Positions 7,833-14,492 of a stretch of DNA of 21,996 bases are shown in pieces. The DNA comes from Thermoplasmatota archaeon (GTDB taxonomy: Archaea; Thermoplasmatota; Thermoplasmata; Thermoplasmatales; Thermoplasmataceae), in the NCBI GenBank assembly GCA_023379345.1, contig JAMCUV010000005.1, positions 1 through 21,996 of the forward strand, written 5' to 3'. Below the pieces are notes generated by a model. The model made no database searches, had not been told where the DNA came from, and saw only the letters and a program-made list of their open reading frames with translations. A program made the translations under genes and the position numbers. Within the stretch, counting starts at the first letter, position 1; each line of letters opens with the position of its first letter.

Positions 7833-9119
7833 TTAATCATCATGGAAAGGCATTACCGGAACCTTTTCCTTTGCCATAACCACCCCAACAAGATACATGG
7901 AGCCCAGAACCAGTGTTATTGGGGAGGATTCCATGGCAGTCCTGTATGCCTCCACGGGGTCGTGAATAATCTTCACATCTGTGAAGATTGCCCGGCCTAT
8001 CTCAGCAAGCTTCTCAGGCGGAACAGCACGCTGTGGTTCGTCCGGTATTGTGAATATGACCCTGCTGGAGATTTTCCTGGCAGCATGCAGGAAGGAATAG
8101 ATATCCTTGTCGGAAAGCATCCCTATGACAAGTACCGGCTCTGGAAGATGGGATTCCGAAAATGCCTGTGCCAGGGCATTTGCGGCGGGAGGATTGTGGG
8201 CGCAGTCAACCATAAGTATTGGATCCTTTCGTATGATTTCCATCCTGCCGGGCCATCTCGTGGCAGCTATTGCTTTTTCAATCTGCCCTCTTGTGATGCG
8301 GAGATCATCCATCTGTTCAATTGCCAGAATGGCGTTTGTGACGTTTTTCACCTGGAACTTCCCGGCCAGTGAGGTTGATATCCTGTATTCATTTTTAGGT
8401 GTGCCAAGGACAAAACGGCTTCCGGAAATATCAGATTCAATGTCAGATATGGTGGCCTCCTTCCATGAAAGTATGAGCGGAGAACCCCTCACCTGCGAAA
8501 TCCGCCTTATGGCATCAACCACCTCCGGTTTTCCATCACCCAGGATGACGGGTTTCCCTGGCTTTATGATACCCCCCTTCTCCATTGCAATTGATGTGAG
8601 GGAACATCCAAGTTTGTCAGCATGTTCAAATCCGATCTGGGTGATTATACTCACCTCAGGAGTAATTATGTTCGTGGAATCAAGGCGTCCTCCGAGGCCG
8701 ACCTCTACCGAGGCGTACTGTGCCTTTCTCTCTGCGAAGTACTTGAAAGCCAGTAGAGTTGTTACCTCAAAGAATGTGGGATTCCTCTTTGACTCTCCGA
8801 GCTTCATGATAATTTTTTTGTAAGTCTCCACGAATTCCTCAAGATATTTGTCCGGAATCAACTCCCTGTCAAAAACTATCCTCTCATTGAACCTGACAAG
8901 ATGAGGGGATGTGTACAGTCCAGTGTGGTACTTCCGCCTCAGGATGTTGTAGACATAAGCAGAAGTTGAACCCTTGCCATTTGTTCCAGCCACATGTACA
9001 CTGCTGAATTCATTTTGCGGTTCACCCAGCAGCCTAGCAAATTCACTGGTGACCGACAGATCGAGTTTGATGCCTTCCCTGGTAAGTCCGTAGAGGAATG
9101 TCAGGTTTTCGGAGTCCAC
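7833..9119 (-). CDS. folC: Folylpolyglutamate/dihydrofolate synthase (FolC)
   Basis: Mur ligase-family ATP-dependent enzyme that adds glutamate to (dihydro)folate or dihydropteroate. With GTG 9119 as start it has 428 aa. Seen: the N-terminal family pattern (NLTFLYGLTREGIKL), P-loop GTNGKGS at 45-51, TSPHLVRFNERI (about 70-81), EVGLGGRLDSTN, and the C-terminal domain start VDCAHNPPAA. An in-frame ATG at 9227 would add 36 residues, but those are encoded by the tnpB end and right flank of the neighbouring insertion element. GTG 9119 sits 24 bp from a TATA-like box (9138-9147) and gives a normal N-terminus. Archaeal FolC homologs may act on other pterins or on F420-like substrates; folate is the default reading. 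Confidence 0.88.
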   Translation of the reverse strand: MDSENLTFLYGLTREGIKLDLSVTSEFARLLGEPQNEFSSVHVAGTNGKGSTSAYVYNILRRKYHTGLYTSPHLVRFNERIVFDRELIPDKYLEEFVETYKKIIMKLGESKRNPTFFEVTTLLAFKYFAERKAQYASVEVGLGGRLDSTNIITPEVSIITQIGFEHADKLGCSLTSIAMEKGGIIKPGKPVILGDGKPEVVDAIRRISQVRGSPLILSWKEATISDIESDISGSRFVLGTPKNEYRISTSLAGKFQVKNVTNAILAIEQMDDLRITRGQIEKAIAATRWPGRMEIIRKDPILMVDCAHNPPAANALAQAFSESHLPEPVLVIGMLSDKDIYSFLHAARKISSRVIFTIPDEPQRAVPPEKLAEIGRAIFTDVKIIHDPVEAYRTAMESSPITLVLGSMYLVGVVMAKEKVPVMPFHDD

Positions 9120-9137
9120 GCTGGGCAATAGCTGCCA

Positions 9138-9147
9138 ATCTAAAATA
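9138..9147 (-). promoter_or_regulatory. TATA-like box for folC
   Basis: Minus-strand TATTTTAGAT is centred about 24-25 bp before GTG 9119, so the mRNA should begin at the start codon. It lies just outside the insertion element and marks its outer limit on this side. Confidence 0.5.
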
Positions 9148-9164
9148 GTTATGTCAGGTTGCTG

Positions 9165-9182
9165 ATCTGTCGGGACACAGAT
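9165..9182 (-). repeat. Right-end hairpin candidate of the insertion element
   Basis: ATCTGT (9165-9170) and ACAGAT (9177-9182) form a perfect 6-bp stem around a 6-nt loop, about 45-60 bp past the tnpB stop. This is the position of the right-end hairpin recognised by TnpA in IS200/IS605 elements. It might instead lie just outside the element. Confidence 0.45.
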
Positions 9183-9223
9183 ATTCTGACATCCTCCGCC
9201 CTGAAAGGTCTGAGGTTCCTGCT

Positions 9224-10405
9224 TCATGGAGCGGTAACTCTTAGACCTCCTTTCAGGAGTTCCGCCGCTGTAGCACTTTCCACAGGCGTGAGTTTGGATA
9301 TGTCCTGCCCTACCTTGATCAATCCACTATTGAGGATGTTGATTGCTGCATTAAGATCCCTGTCCATGGTGAGACCGCATCCATCGCAGTGGTATGCGCG
9401 ATCTGACAGTTTTAGATCATGCTTTATATTACCGCATTTAGAACACATCCAGGATGAGGGATCAAATCTCTCAATCTCAATGTGCTGGGTATTTCTCCAA
9501 TCCAGCTCGTATCGTAGCATCTGCTTGAACCGATACCATTCCTGGTCGGTGATGCTTTTTGCCACCCTGTGATTCCTCTGCATTCCCCGTATGCCCAGAT
9601 CCTCAATAACCACGGTATCATAATGCTTGGCTATGGCGCTTGATACCTTGTGGTTGAAATCTGTCCTTGCATCCTGATCTGCTGGTGCAGCTTCTGAACC
9701 TTCACAATCTGCTTCTTACTGTTTTCCGAGCTCCTCTTCCTTCTGGACAGCTTCCTCAGTTCTCTTATGAGCTTCTTTTCAGCTTTCCTTAAGGCGTTGA
9801 GGGGTTCAACCTGCAATCCATCTGATGCGGTCATGAAATAAGTGATGCCCATGTCAATGCCAACAATGCCTGTGCCCTTAGGCGGTTCTTCTTCTGATTC
9901 ATGATGTATTGATGCATAATGACCATCAACGCCCCTCGTTATGATGATCTGTTTTTGTTCTCTGGAACTGTTGATTTATCCCTGAATTTTATTGCCTTTT
10001 TGAACTTGGAAAAATGCATTCCCTGCTAGTCAAATGAAGAGTGCTGTGGCACGATGAAATACTGGCTGCCCTTCTTGGAACGGAAATCTTGATAGGATGT
10101 ATTATACCCGAAAAATGATCTGAATGATGTGTGGAGTTTCATGAGAACCCGCTGAAGCGACTGGGAGTTTATTTCATTGAGCCATTCATGATCTTTCTTC
10201 AGGCTCTTCAGATCATTTATCGTGTCAGAATCAGATATGGATTTTCTGTTATCATGATATTCAAGGGTCCTATTCTCAGGGAAATGATTCCAGACAAATC
10301 TTGTAGATCCGAAAGCTTCTCAATGAGCACTCTCTGATCTTCATTATATCCTGATCCTGAGAGTTTGAAGCATTCATATGATATTATCCAGATAAATAAG
10401 TACAT
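9224..10405 (-). pseudogene. tnpB: TnpB (IS200/IS605 RNA-guided nuclease) pseudogene
   Basis: Pieces of one TnpB in different frames. The N-terminal part (NEDQRVLIEKLSD) is followed by a frame change near 10304-10308. TRFVWNHF to VPQHSSFD runs on to a TAG at 10026-10028 where a lysine is expected. GMHFSKFKKAIKFRD continues in that frame. A T-run at 9952-9956 (one base short) shifts into IIITRGVDG and GIDMGITYF. A missing base near 9673-9675 shifts into RTDFNHKVSSAIAKHY, running to the stop at 9224. RuvC residues survive: Asp of GIDMGITYF, Glu of VVIEDLG, Asp of DRDLNAAINIL, plus the CSKCG/CDGCG zinc finger. The region before NEDQ also looks rearranged. Retention of all motifs suggests recent decay, but the gene cannot make a full protein without correction. 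Confidence 0.9.
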
Positions 10406-10434
10406 TTTTTCCGTTGAGGGAAGTCCATGTATCA

Positions 10435-10450
10435 CCATGCTGAAGCATGG
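10435..10450 (-). repeat. Left-end hairpin of the insertion element
   Basis: CCATGC-TGAA-GCATGG is a perfect 6-bp stem with a 4-nt loop, upstream of the tnpB start and about 20-30 bp inside the likely element boundary. This matches the subterminal left-end hairpin of IS200/IS605 elements. Confidence 0.65.
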
Positions 10451-10483
10451 GAGTTTTACAGCATCCCTCAAACTCTTAACGAT

Positions 10484-10494
10484 ATTATAAATAT
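10484..10494 (+). promoter_or_regulatory. TATA-like box for the AlaX-like gene
   Basis: ATTATAAATAT is centred about 26 bp before ATG 10515, consistent with a leaderless mRNA. It is intact although the insertion element ends only about 15-30 bp upstream. Confidence 0.55.
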
Positions 10495-10514
10495 TTCAGA
10501 GCATTTAAGAGCCC

Positions 10515-11234
10515 ATGGAAACCAGATTGGTTTATCTGGAAAATCAGTATCAGAAAGAATGTGATAGTACAGCATCATGGTTCGAATTCACGGACCTTGT
10601 CATAGATCAGACGGTCTTCTATCCAACTTCGGATGGGCAGCCCAACGACAGGGGGAAAGTAATTATTGACGGAAGAGAGTACGTCATAGTTGATACATGG
10701 TCTGATGGTGACAACGTTCACCTGATGTCGCATGACACTTTTCCTGATGATACCAAGGGAAAGAAGGTCCATCAGGTGCTTGACTGGGACGTAAGGTATA
10801 TGCACATGCGATTCAGAACTGCCCTGAAAGTTATCAGTGGCCTTACGTACAGCATGTTCGGCGCTACCACCAGAATAAATCAGACATATGATGATCAGGC
10901 ATGGTTTGATCTTGAAAAAGATGAAATATCCAACGATGACGTTGTCAGCCTTTTCCAGGAAGTGAATAAGGTCCTTTCTGCAGACCGGGAAACTTCATTC
11001 AGATACATTCCCAGAGATGAATTCATAAAAGATGCTGACATGATGAAAATCTGCAAGGGAAGGGTACCGGACCTCCAGAACATACGGATAATGGACCTTG
11101 AGGGAGTCCCGTCCCAGTTGGAGTTTGGAACAAATGTGGCTAGAACCGGGGAAGTGGGCAAGGTGGAATACAAGACCACACTGATCAAGGGAAAGATTGG
11201 AAGGAGAATCAACATAACTCTTTCAACGGAATAA
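10515..11234 (+). CDS. AlaX-like (alanyl-tRNA editing domain) protein lacking the zinc ligands
   Basis: A 239-aa protein with the layout of the free-standing AlaX editing proteins that hydrolyse Ser- or Gly-tRNA(Ala). Seen: an N-terminal barrel-like part with FYPTSDGQPNDRGKV (about 35-49, normally FYPxxGGQPxDxG), the helix MRFRTALKVISG (about 98-109), and the C-terminal signature EFGTNVARTGEVG (203-215). In active family members the HxxxH and CxxxH motifs bind zinc; here these positions are Arg101, Lys105, Glu203 and Asn207, so all four canonical ligands are replaced while the flanking residues stay family-like. It may be a zinc-independent or non-catalytic paralog. The gene is intact, with a leaderless-type promoter and a membrane protein gene 9 bp downstream. 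Confidence 0.8.
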   Translation: METRLVYLENQYQKECDSTASWFEFTDLVIDQTVFYPTSDGQPNDRGKVIIDGREYVIVDTWSDGDNVHLMSHDTFPDDTKGKKVHQVLDWDVRYMHMRFRTALKVISGLTYSMFGATTRINQTYDDQAWFDLEKDEISNDDVVSLFQEVNKVLSADRETSFRYIPRDEFIKDADMMKICKGRVPDLQNIRIMDLEGVPSQLEFGTNVARTGEVGKVEYKTTLIKGKIGRRINITLSTE

Positions 11235-11243
11235 TGGTGAAAA

Positions 11244-12311
11244 ATGCCGGGAAATGGGGCTGAGCTGGAGTCCAGGATAGTCCGATATTCAGGATACCTG
11301 CTCATAGCCATTGCCATAATCTCCTTTTTAATTGCCATTCCAGATATCTTCATCACAAAACTCCCGCTTTATGGACACCCGGCATCCAGTTTCTTTATTT
11401 TTAACATAACTGCCACAACTTATCTTGCTGCGGCCATAATAATTCCAACAGCCGCAGTTGTTGGACTGGCCCTTTTCTCGCTATTCAACCAGAAAGAGAG
11501 GAATGTAAGATCGTTCAATAACACCCGAAGCGATGCGTTCTACAGATATCTCCTGGTTTTTGTATTCATTGAGATAATTGTTTCTGAGGTAATAGAATAC
11601 GCAAACCCTGCCCTGTCTGAGGTGTTCCCGTTCGATTCCGCGAATCCATCGGTGGTTGCGCTGGCCTATTCCTCTCAGGTGCTGATGCAGAGCATTCTTT
11701 TCCAGCTCCTGCCACTGGCTGTTGCAATCGCAGTGCTCCTGTATGCTACTGGAAAACTCAGCTTGAAGAACTTTATATCTGCAACACCGGGAACTGGAGA
11801 AACTCTTGTGATATCTCTTGTTGTGGCTTTGATATTCTCTATTGTATCTGGAGGTCCAGCAATAGCCATTTTCACGGATTTTCTTTCTCTTTTTGTCCTG
11901 AATGCAATATTCCTGAGAAGTGGTTTTTTGCGTGCGTTTCTTGCAAATTTTTCAATCTCAATGATCAATGTTACAGCCTCCGCGCTCATTTCATCTTCTG
12001 TCGGTACAATAATACTTACGGTGCTGCTGATCTACCTCGGCTTCCTGGGAGCATATGTCTTCATGGGAATGGGGCTCAAATATTCCGCCTCTGTAGCAGC
12101 ATCAAGAAGCCGGGATAATGTCAACAGGGTGCCGAAAACCAGGAACGTGCCTGAGACAGAGCTCTTCATAAGGTCCGCATGCCCCGATTGCGGTAATACC
12201 ACGTTTCATGTGAACCCTGACATGAGCCTCAAATGCACTAAGTGTGGAAAGGACATCCCCCGGGATTCCGTGGAAGTGCCAAATGTCAGGGTGGAACTAA
12301 GAAAGTCCTGA
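11244..12311 (+). CDS. Polytopic membrane protein with C-terminal zinc ribbon, unknown function
   Basis: A 355-aa protein I cannot assign to a named family. About seven or eight hydrophobic segments occupy residues 15-285, starting with YLLIAIAIISFLIAIP after a short charged N-terminus. A cytosolic-looking linker follows, then a zinc ribbon with paired cysteines CPDC (313, 316) and CTKC (331, 334). Such ribbons on membrane proteins are frequent in archaea and usually bind zinc for protein or nucleic-acid contacts. It starts 9 bp after the AlaX-like stop and is probably co-transcribed with it. No transporter signature was recognised. Confidence 0.7.
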   Translation: MPGNGAELESRIVRYSGYLLIAIAIISFLIAIPDIFITKLPLYGHPASSFFIFNITATTYLAAAIIIPTAAVVGLALFSLFNQKERNVRSFNNTRSDAFYRYLLVFVFIEIIVSEVIEYANPALSEVFPFDSANPSVVALAYSSQVLMQSILFQLLPLAVAIAVLLYATGKLSLKNFISATPGTGETLVISLVVALIFSIVSGGPAIAIFTDFLSLFVLNAIFLRSGFLRAFLANFSISMINVTASALISSSVGTIILTVLLIYLGFLGAYVFMGMGLKYSASVAASRSRDNVNRVPKTRNVPETELFIRSACPDCGNTTFHVNPDMSLKCTKCGKDIPRDSVEVPNVRVELRKS

Positions 12312-12499
12312 GAAAGAGAACGGCAGCTCCGCAGAGAATGAAGCATGAATATTTCCACAAAGTTCTATGATGGCATGAATAAAAATGGCCCGCCAAAATA
12401 CGGACTGTGGAAACTTGTATATACCCGTCACTTTCAACTTTGAACCTAGCATTGTTGGTGCCTGAATCATAACTCAAGCATGCCTCAGCAAAGGATATG
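12312..12499. other. Convergent gap of 188 bp with an orphan TATA-like box
   Basis: This gap lies between two convergent membrane protein genes. GTATATAC (12417-12424) is a strong, symmetric TATA-like site with no clear gene behind it on either strand. A 32-codon plus-strand frame from 12345 is too short to support. No terminator hairpin was seen. Confidence 0.35.
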
Positions 12500-13603
12500 T
12501 CATGAGTTGCCTGGAAGACTTGATATATGGCGGTATTCCCTGATAATCAGGTATATGCCGTATGCAAGGGGCATTGAGAAAAGTGGAATTATTGTCCATA
12601 TACCATAATACTGATAAAGAACATCCTCACCCAGAGAACCCACAATAAAGCCGAATCCGAATGTAGATTCGTAATAGAAGACCCCAGTCTTGGTGTCTGA
12701 AGTTTTTGATATATACGCCAGGATCTTTGACATGCTGATTGAAACCCCCAGGCCAGAAATGGCTGATACTGCAACAATAATTGGGAGGGTGACCTTGAAC
12801 GCGAGGAATAAAGCAGGAAAGAGCAGCAGGGATGAAATTGCACCATACTGCCATATCTTGAGATCAGGAACAAAGTTGAGCACAACAAAGCCCAATGCAA
12901 CAACTGCCCCGTAGGTTGCGGTAACTCCACCTATAAGGTAATATGGGAAACCGTTAGCCTTCAGCAGCGGTTCCACTACAAAATACAGAAAACCTGAGAA
13001 TATGCCGGCATAGAACAGAGGAAATATGTAGCTTAGTCTTGGAGATTCCCCGGATGCAGTTTCTTCCTTATATTTCATCCGTGGAGTGGTGGCCATTGAT
13101 ATGGCAAAGGCTGCAGCAGCAATGAGAAACACATACTTGAACCCATAAAGGCCAATGATCACCCCCATGACGGCAGGTGATGTTGCATTGGGAATACCCC
13201 AGGCGATGGAATACTTTTCAGCATTCCTGGATCCCTGAAGAGAACCCAGTGCAATCTCGCTTGATATCCACCAGGGAGCCTGAAAAAAGCTTGCAATTAT
13301 GGCTATGGGAAGAAAGTATGATCTATATCCAAAGAGGAGGGCCACAGACATGGCCAGGAGGATGGCCAGGGGCACACTGACGCCAGCCCTCATCAGCCTT
13401 GATCCTGCCCTGCGGTATACGTAAGCTACAACAGGAAATGGCAGGGAGCTTGCCAGCCCTATAATGCCTATGAAGGTATATGAGAAACCAAGGTGTTCAG
13501 CTATGAGGGGAAAGGTAAAGCTGAGCCCAAGCCAGCCAGTGCTAAATGTAAAACTGCTTGCAATCAGCCTTGCTGAATCACTGGTAAGACTGTTCCGTGG
13601 CAC
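12500..13603 (-). CDS. Major facilitator superfamily transporter-like membrane protein
   Basis: A 367-aa protein that is almost wholly hydrophobic, with about 11-12 predicted membrane segments. Its two halves are separated by a charged loop near residues 175-190 (MKYKEETASGESPRL), and a loop after segment 2 has basic residues (YRRAGSRLMR), as in MFS carriers. The substrate is unknown; a multidrug or metabolite exporter is possible. Start is GTG 13603. A TATA-like ATTATA at about 13619-13627 lies near it, and the gene also follows the AbrB-like gene by 36 bp, so it may be read from either promoter. It is convergent with the zinc-ribbon membrane protein gene. Confidence 0.75.
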   Translation of the reverse strand: MPRNSLTSDSARLIASSFTFSTGWLGLSFTFPLIAEHLGFSYTFIGIIGLASSLPFPVVAYVYRRAGSRLMRAGVSVPLAILLAMSVALLFGYRSYFLPIAIIASFFQAPWWISSEIALGSLQGSRNAEKYSIAWGIPNATSPAVMGVIIGLYGFKYVFLIAAAAFAISMATTPRMKYKEETASGESPRLSYIFPLFYAGIFSGFLYFVVEPLLKANGFPYYLIGGVTATYGAVVALGFVVLNFVPDLKIWQYGAISSLLLFPALFLAFKVTLPIIVAVSAISGLGVSISMSKILAYISKTSDTKTGVFYYESTFGFGFIVGSLGEDVLYQYYGIWTIIPLFSMPLAYGIYLIIREYRHISSLPGNS

Positions 13604-13639
13604 ACAGCGGTATGGCAGGCCTGGCTATAATCCTGATGC

Positions 13640-13801
13640 TCACTGAATTTTATCTATCTTGATTCCATCATCCTCATAAAATGCGATTATGTCATCAGCC
13701 TTCAAGCCGAGACGTTCCACAATCTTCCTTGGCAGAGTTATCCTGAAGGACGATCCCCTTGATGATATGTGTGCAACGTCCAAAAGTTTCTTTTTATCCA
13801 T
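13640..13801 (-). CDS. AbrB/SpoVT-like swapped-hairpin DNA-binding protein
   Basis: A 53-aa protein encoded on the minus strand. The core SFRITLPRKIVERLGLKADD (about 18-37) is the typical AbrB/MazE/SpoVT motif, in which the strand-proline-basic-helix-leucine pattern builds a dimeric swapped-hairpin DNA-binding fold; a short C-terminal strand (GIKIDKI) follows. Such single-domain proteins act as transcription regulators or antitoxins; no toxin partner is next to it. ATG 13801 is about 25 bp from a TATA-like box. It lies 36 bp before the MFS gene in the same direction and may control that transporter or itself. It is divergent from the L10e gene. Confidence 0.8.
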   Translation of the reverse strand: MDKKKLLDVAHISSRGSSFRITLPRKIVERLGLKADDIIAFYEDDGIKIDKIQ

Positions 13802-13820
13802 ACAATGGTATTGTGGCAGG

Positions 13821-13831
13821 AGATATAATCA
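13821..13831 (-). promoter_or_regulatory. TATA-like box for the AbrB-like gene
   Basis: Minus-strand TGATTATATCT is centred about 25 bp before ATG 13801, again the leaderless spacing. Confidence 0.5.
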
Positions 13832-13898
13832 TTATATGGGTACCCGCAGAGGCTGCTGGACGTTGCGATCTTGAAACGGGTTAACGGGCCCATAAAAA

Positions 13899-13908
13899 CT
13901 GTGCACAG
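13899..13908. promoter_or_regulatory. Palindrome next to the L10e promoter, operator candidate
   Basis: CTGTGCACAG is a perfect 10-bp palindrome ending 10 bp upstream of the L10e TATA box. A direct repeat AACGGG (13875-13880 and 13883-13888) lies just before it. Both sit in the divergent gap shared with the AbrB-like gene. Regulatory function is inference. Confidence 0.25.
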
Positions 13909-13918
13909 GAAACGCTGA

Positions 13919-13929
13919 GTTTTTATATC
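13919..13929 (+). promoter_or_regulatory. TATA-like box for the L10e / APH-like unit
   Basis: GTTTTTATATC is centred about 32 bp before ATG 13956, predicting a leader of only a few nucleotides. Confidence 0.5.
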
Positions 13930-13955
13930 CTGAAAAGCTTCTGGTTAGAACTTCA

Positions 13956-14486
13956 ATGGTAACTAAACCTGCCAGAATGTATAGCAAAATTACAGGGCCT
14001 GCCTACACGAGAAGAGAGTTTATGGGCGGCGTTCCTTATCCGAAGATCACAAACTTTGTTCAGGGAAACCAGAAAAAAGACTTTGAAATAGAGTTCAGGC
14101 TCATAGCCAAGGAATCATGCCAGATCAGGCATATAGCACTTGAGGCTGCAAGGGTGTCCGTGAACAGAAAAATGCTTGAAGGATCAAGCCCAGACAGCTA
14201 CTTCCTGCAGATAAGACCATATCCTCACCAGGTTATCAGGGAACACAAGATGGCAACAGGAGCAGGCGCAGACAGGATATCAAGTGGAATGAGGGCTGCC
14301 TTCGGCAGACCGGTCGGCACCGCTGCCCGTGTACATACTGATGATATTATAATGGTGGGCCGCACGTCCCCGGACAAAGCCAGAAAAATGAGGGATGCGC
14401 TTCATAAGGCCTCCATGAAACTTCCTACACCCTGCCGCATAGAAATCTCAAAGGGCAAGGATCTGGCAGGAAAACTTGGTCTTTAA
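13956..14486 (+). CDS. rpl10e: Ribosomal protein L10e (uL16)
   Basis: Large-subunit ribosomal protein of the uL16 family, located near the A-site/central protuberance of the archaeal ribosome. The 176-aa sequence has the expected N-terminus (ARMYSKITGPAYTRREFMGG), the basic RPYPHQVIREHKMATGAGAD loop (about 87-106) and FGRPVGTAARV (about 115-125). The length is normal for archaeal L10e. It has its own promoter. An APH-like kinase gene begins 6 bp after its stop. Confidence 0.95.
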   Translation: MVTKPARMYSKITGPAYTRREFMGGVPYPKITNFVQGNQKKDFEIEFRLIAKESCQIRHIALEAARVSVNRKMLEGSSPDSYFLQIRPYPHQVIREHKMATGAGADRISSGMRAAFGRPVGTAARVHTDDIIMVGRTSPDKARKMRDALHKASMKLPTPCRIEISKGKDLAGKLGL

Positions 14487-14492
14487 TCTCTG

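Larger units (their letters stand above)
9150..10470 (-). mobile_element. Decayed IS200/IS605-type (tnpB-only) insertion element
   Basis: An element of about 1.3 kb inserted between the divergent folC and alaX-like promoters. It carries a broken tnpB and no tnpA. The end upstream of tnpB has a perfect hairpin (10435-10450); beyond the tnpB stop there is a second hairpin (9165-9182) and the minus-strand segment GGCGGAGGATGTCAG (9185-9199), which I think resembles the conserved right-end/guide-RNA region of such elements. Outer limits are bounded by the folC TATA box (9138-9147) and the alaX-like TATA box (10484-10494). The exact ends are not resolved: this family makes no inverted repeats or target duplication. 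Without tnpA and with a broken tnpB it cannot move on its own. Confidence 0.75.

Noticed and set aside
7797..8823. Long plus-strand frames opposite folC
   Set aside because: They are antisense to a clear FolC with intact motifs; their proteins show no domain pattern, and codon bias of folC explains them.
9159..9572. Plus-strand frame of 137 codons across the tnpB end
   Set aside because: Antisense to the TnpB RuvC-III and zinc-finger region; no independent evidence.
12345..12443. 32-codon plus-strand frame after the zinc-ribbon membrane gene
   Set aside because: Protein-like in appearance, but too short and without a Shine-Dalgarno site or known motif.
12286..12477. 63-codon minus-strand frame in the convergent gap
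   Set aside because: It overlaps the zinc-ribbon gene end, has odd composition and no start signal. The TATA-like site at 12417-12424 lies inside the frame and cannot serve its start.
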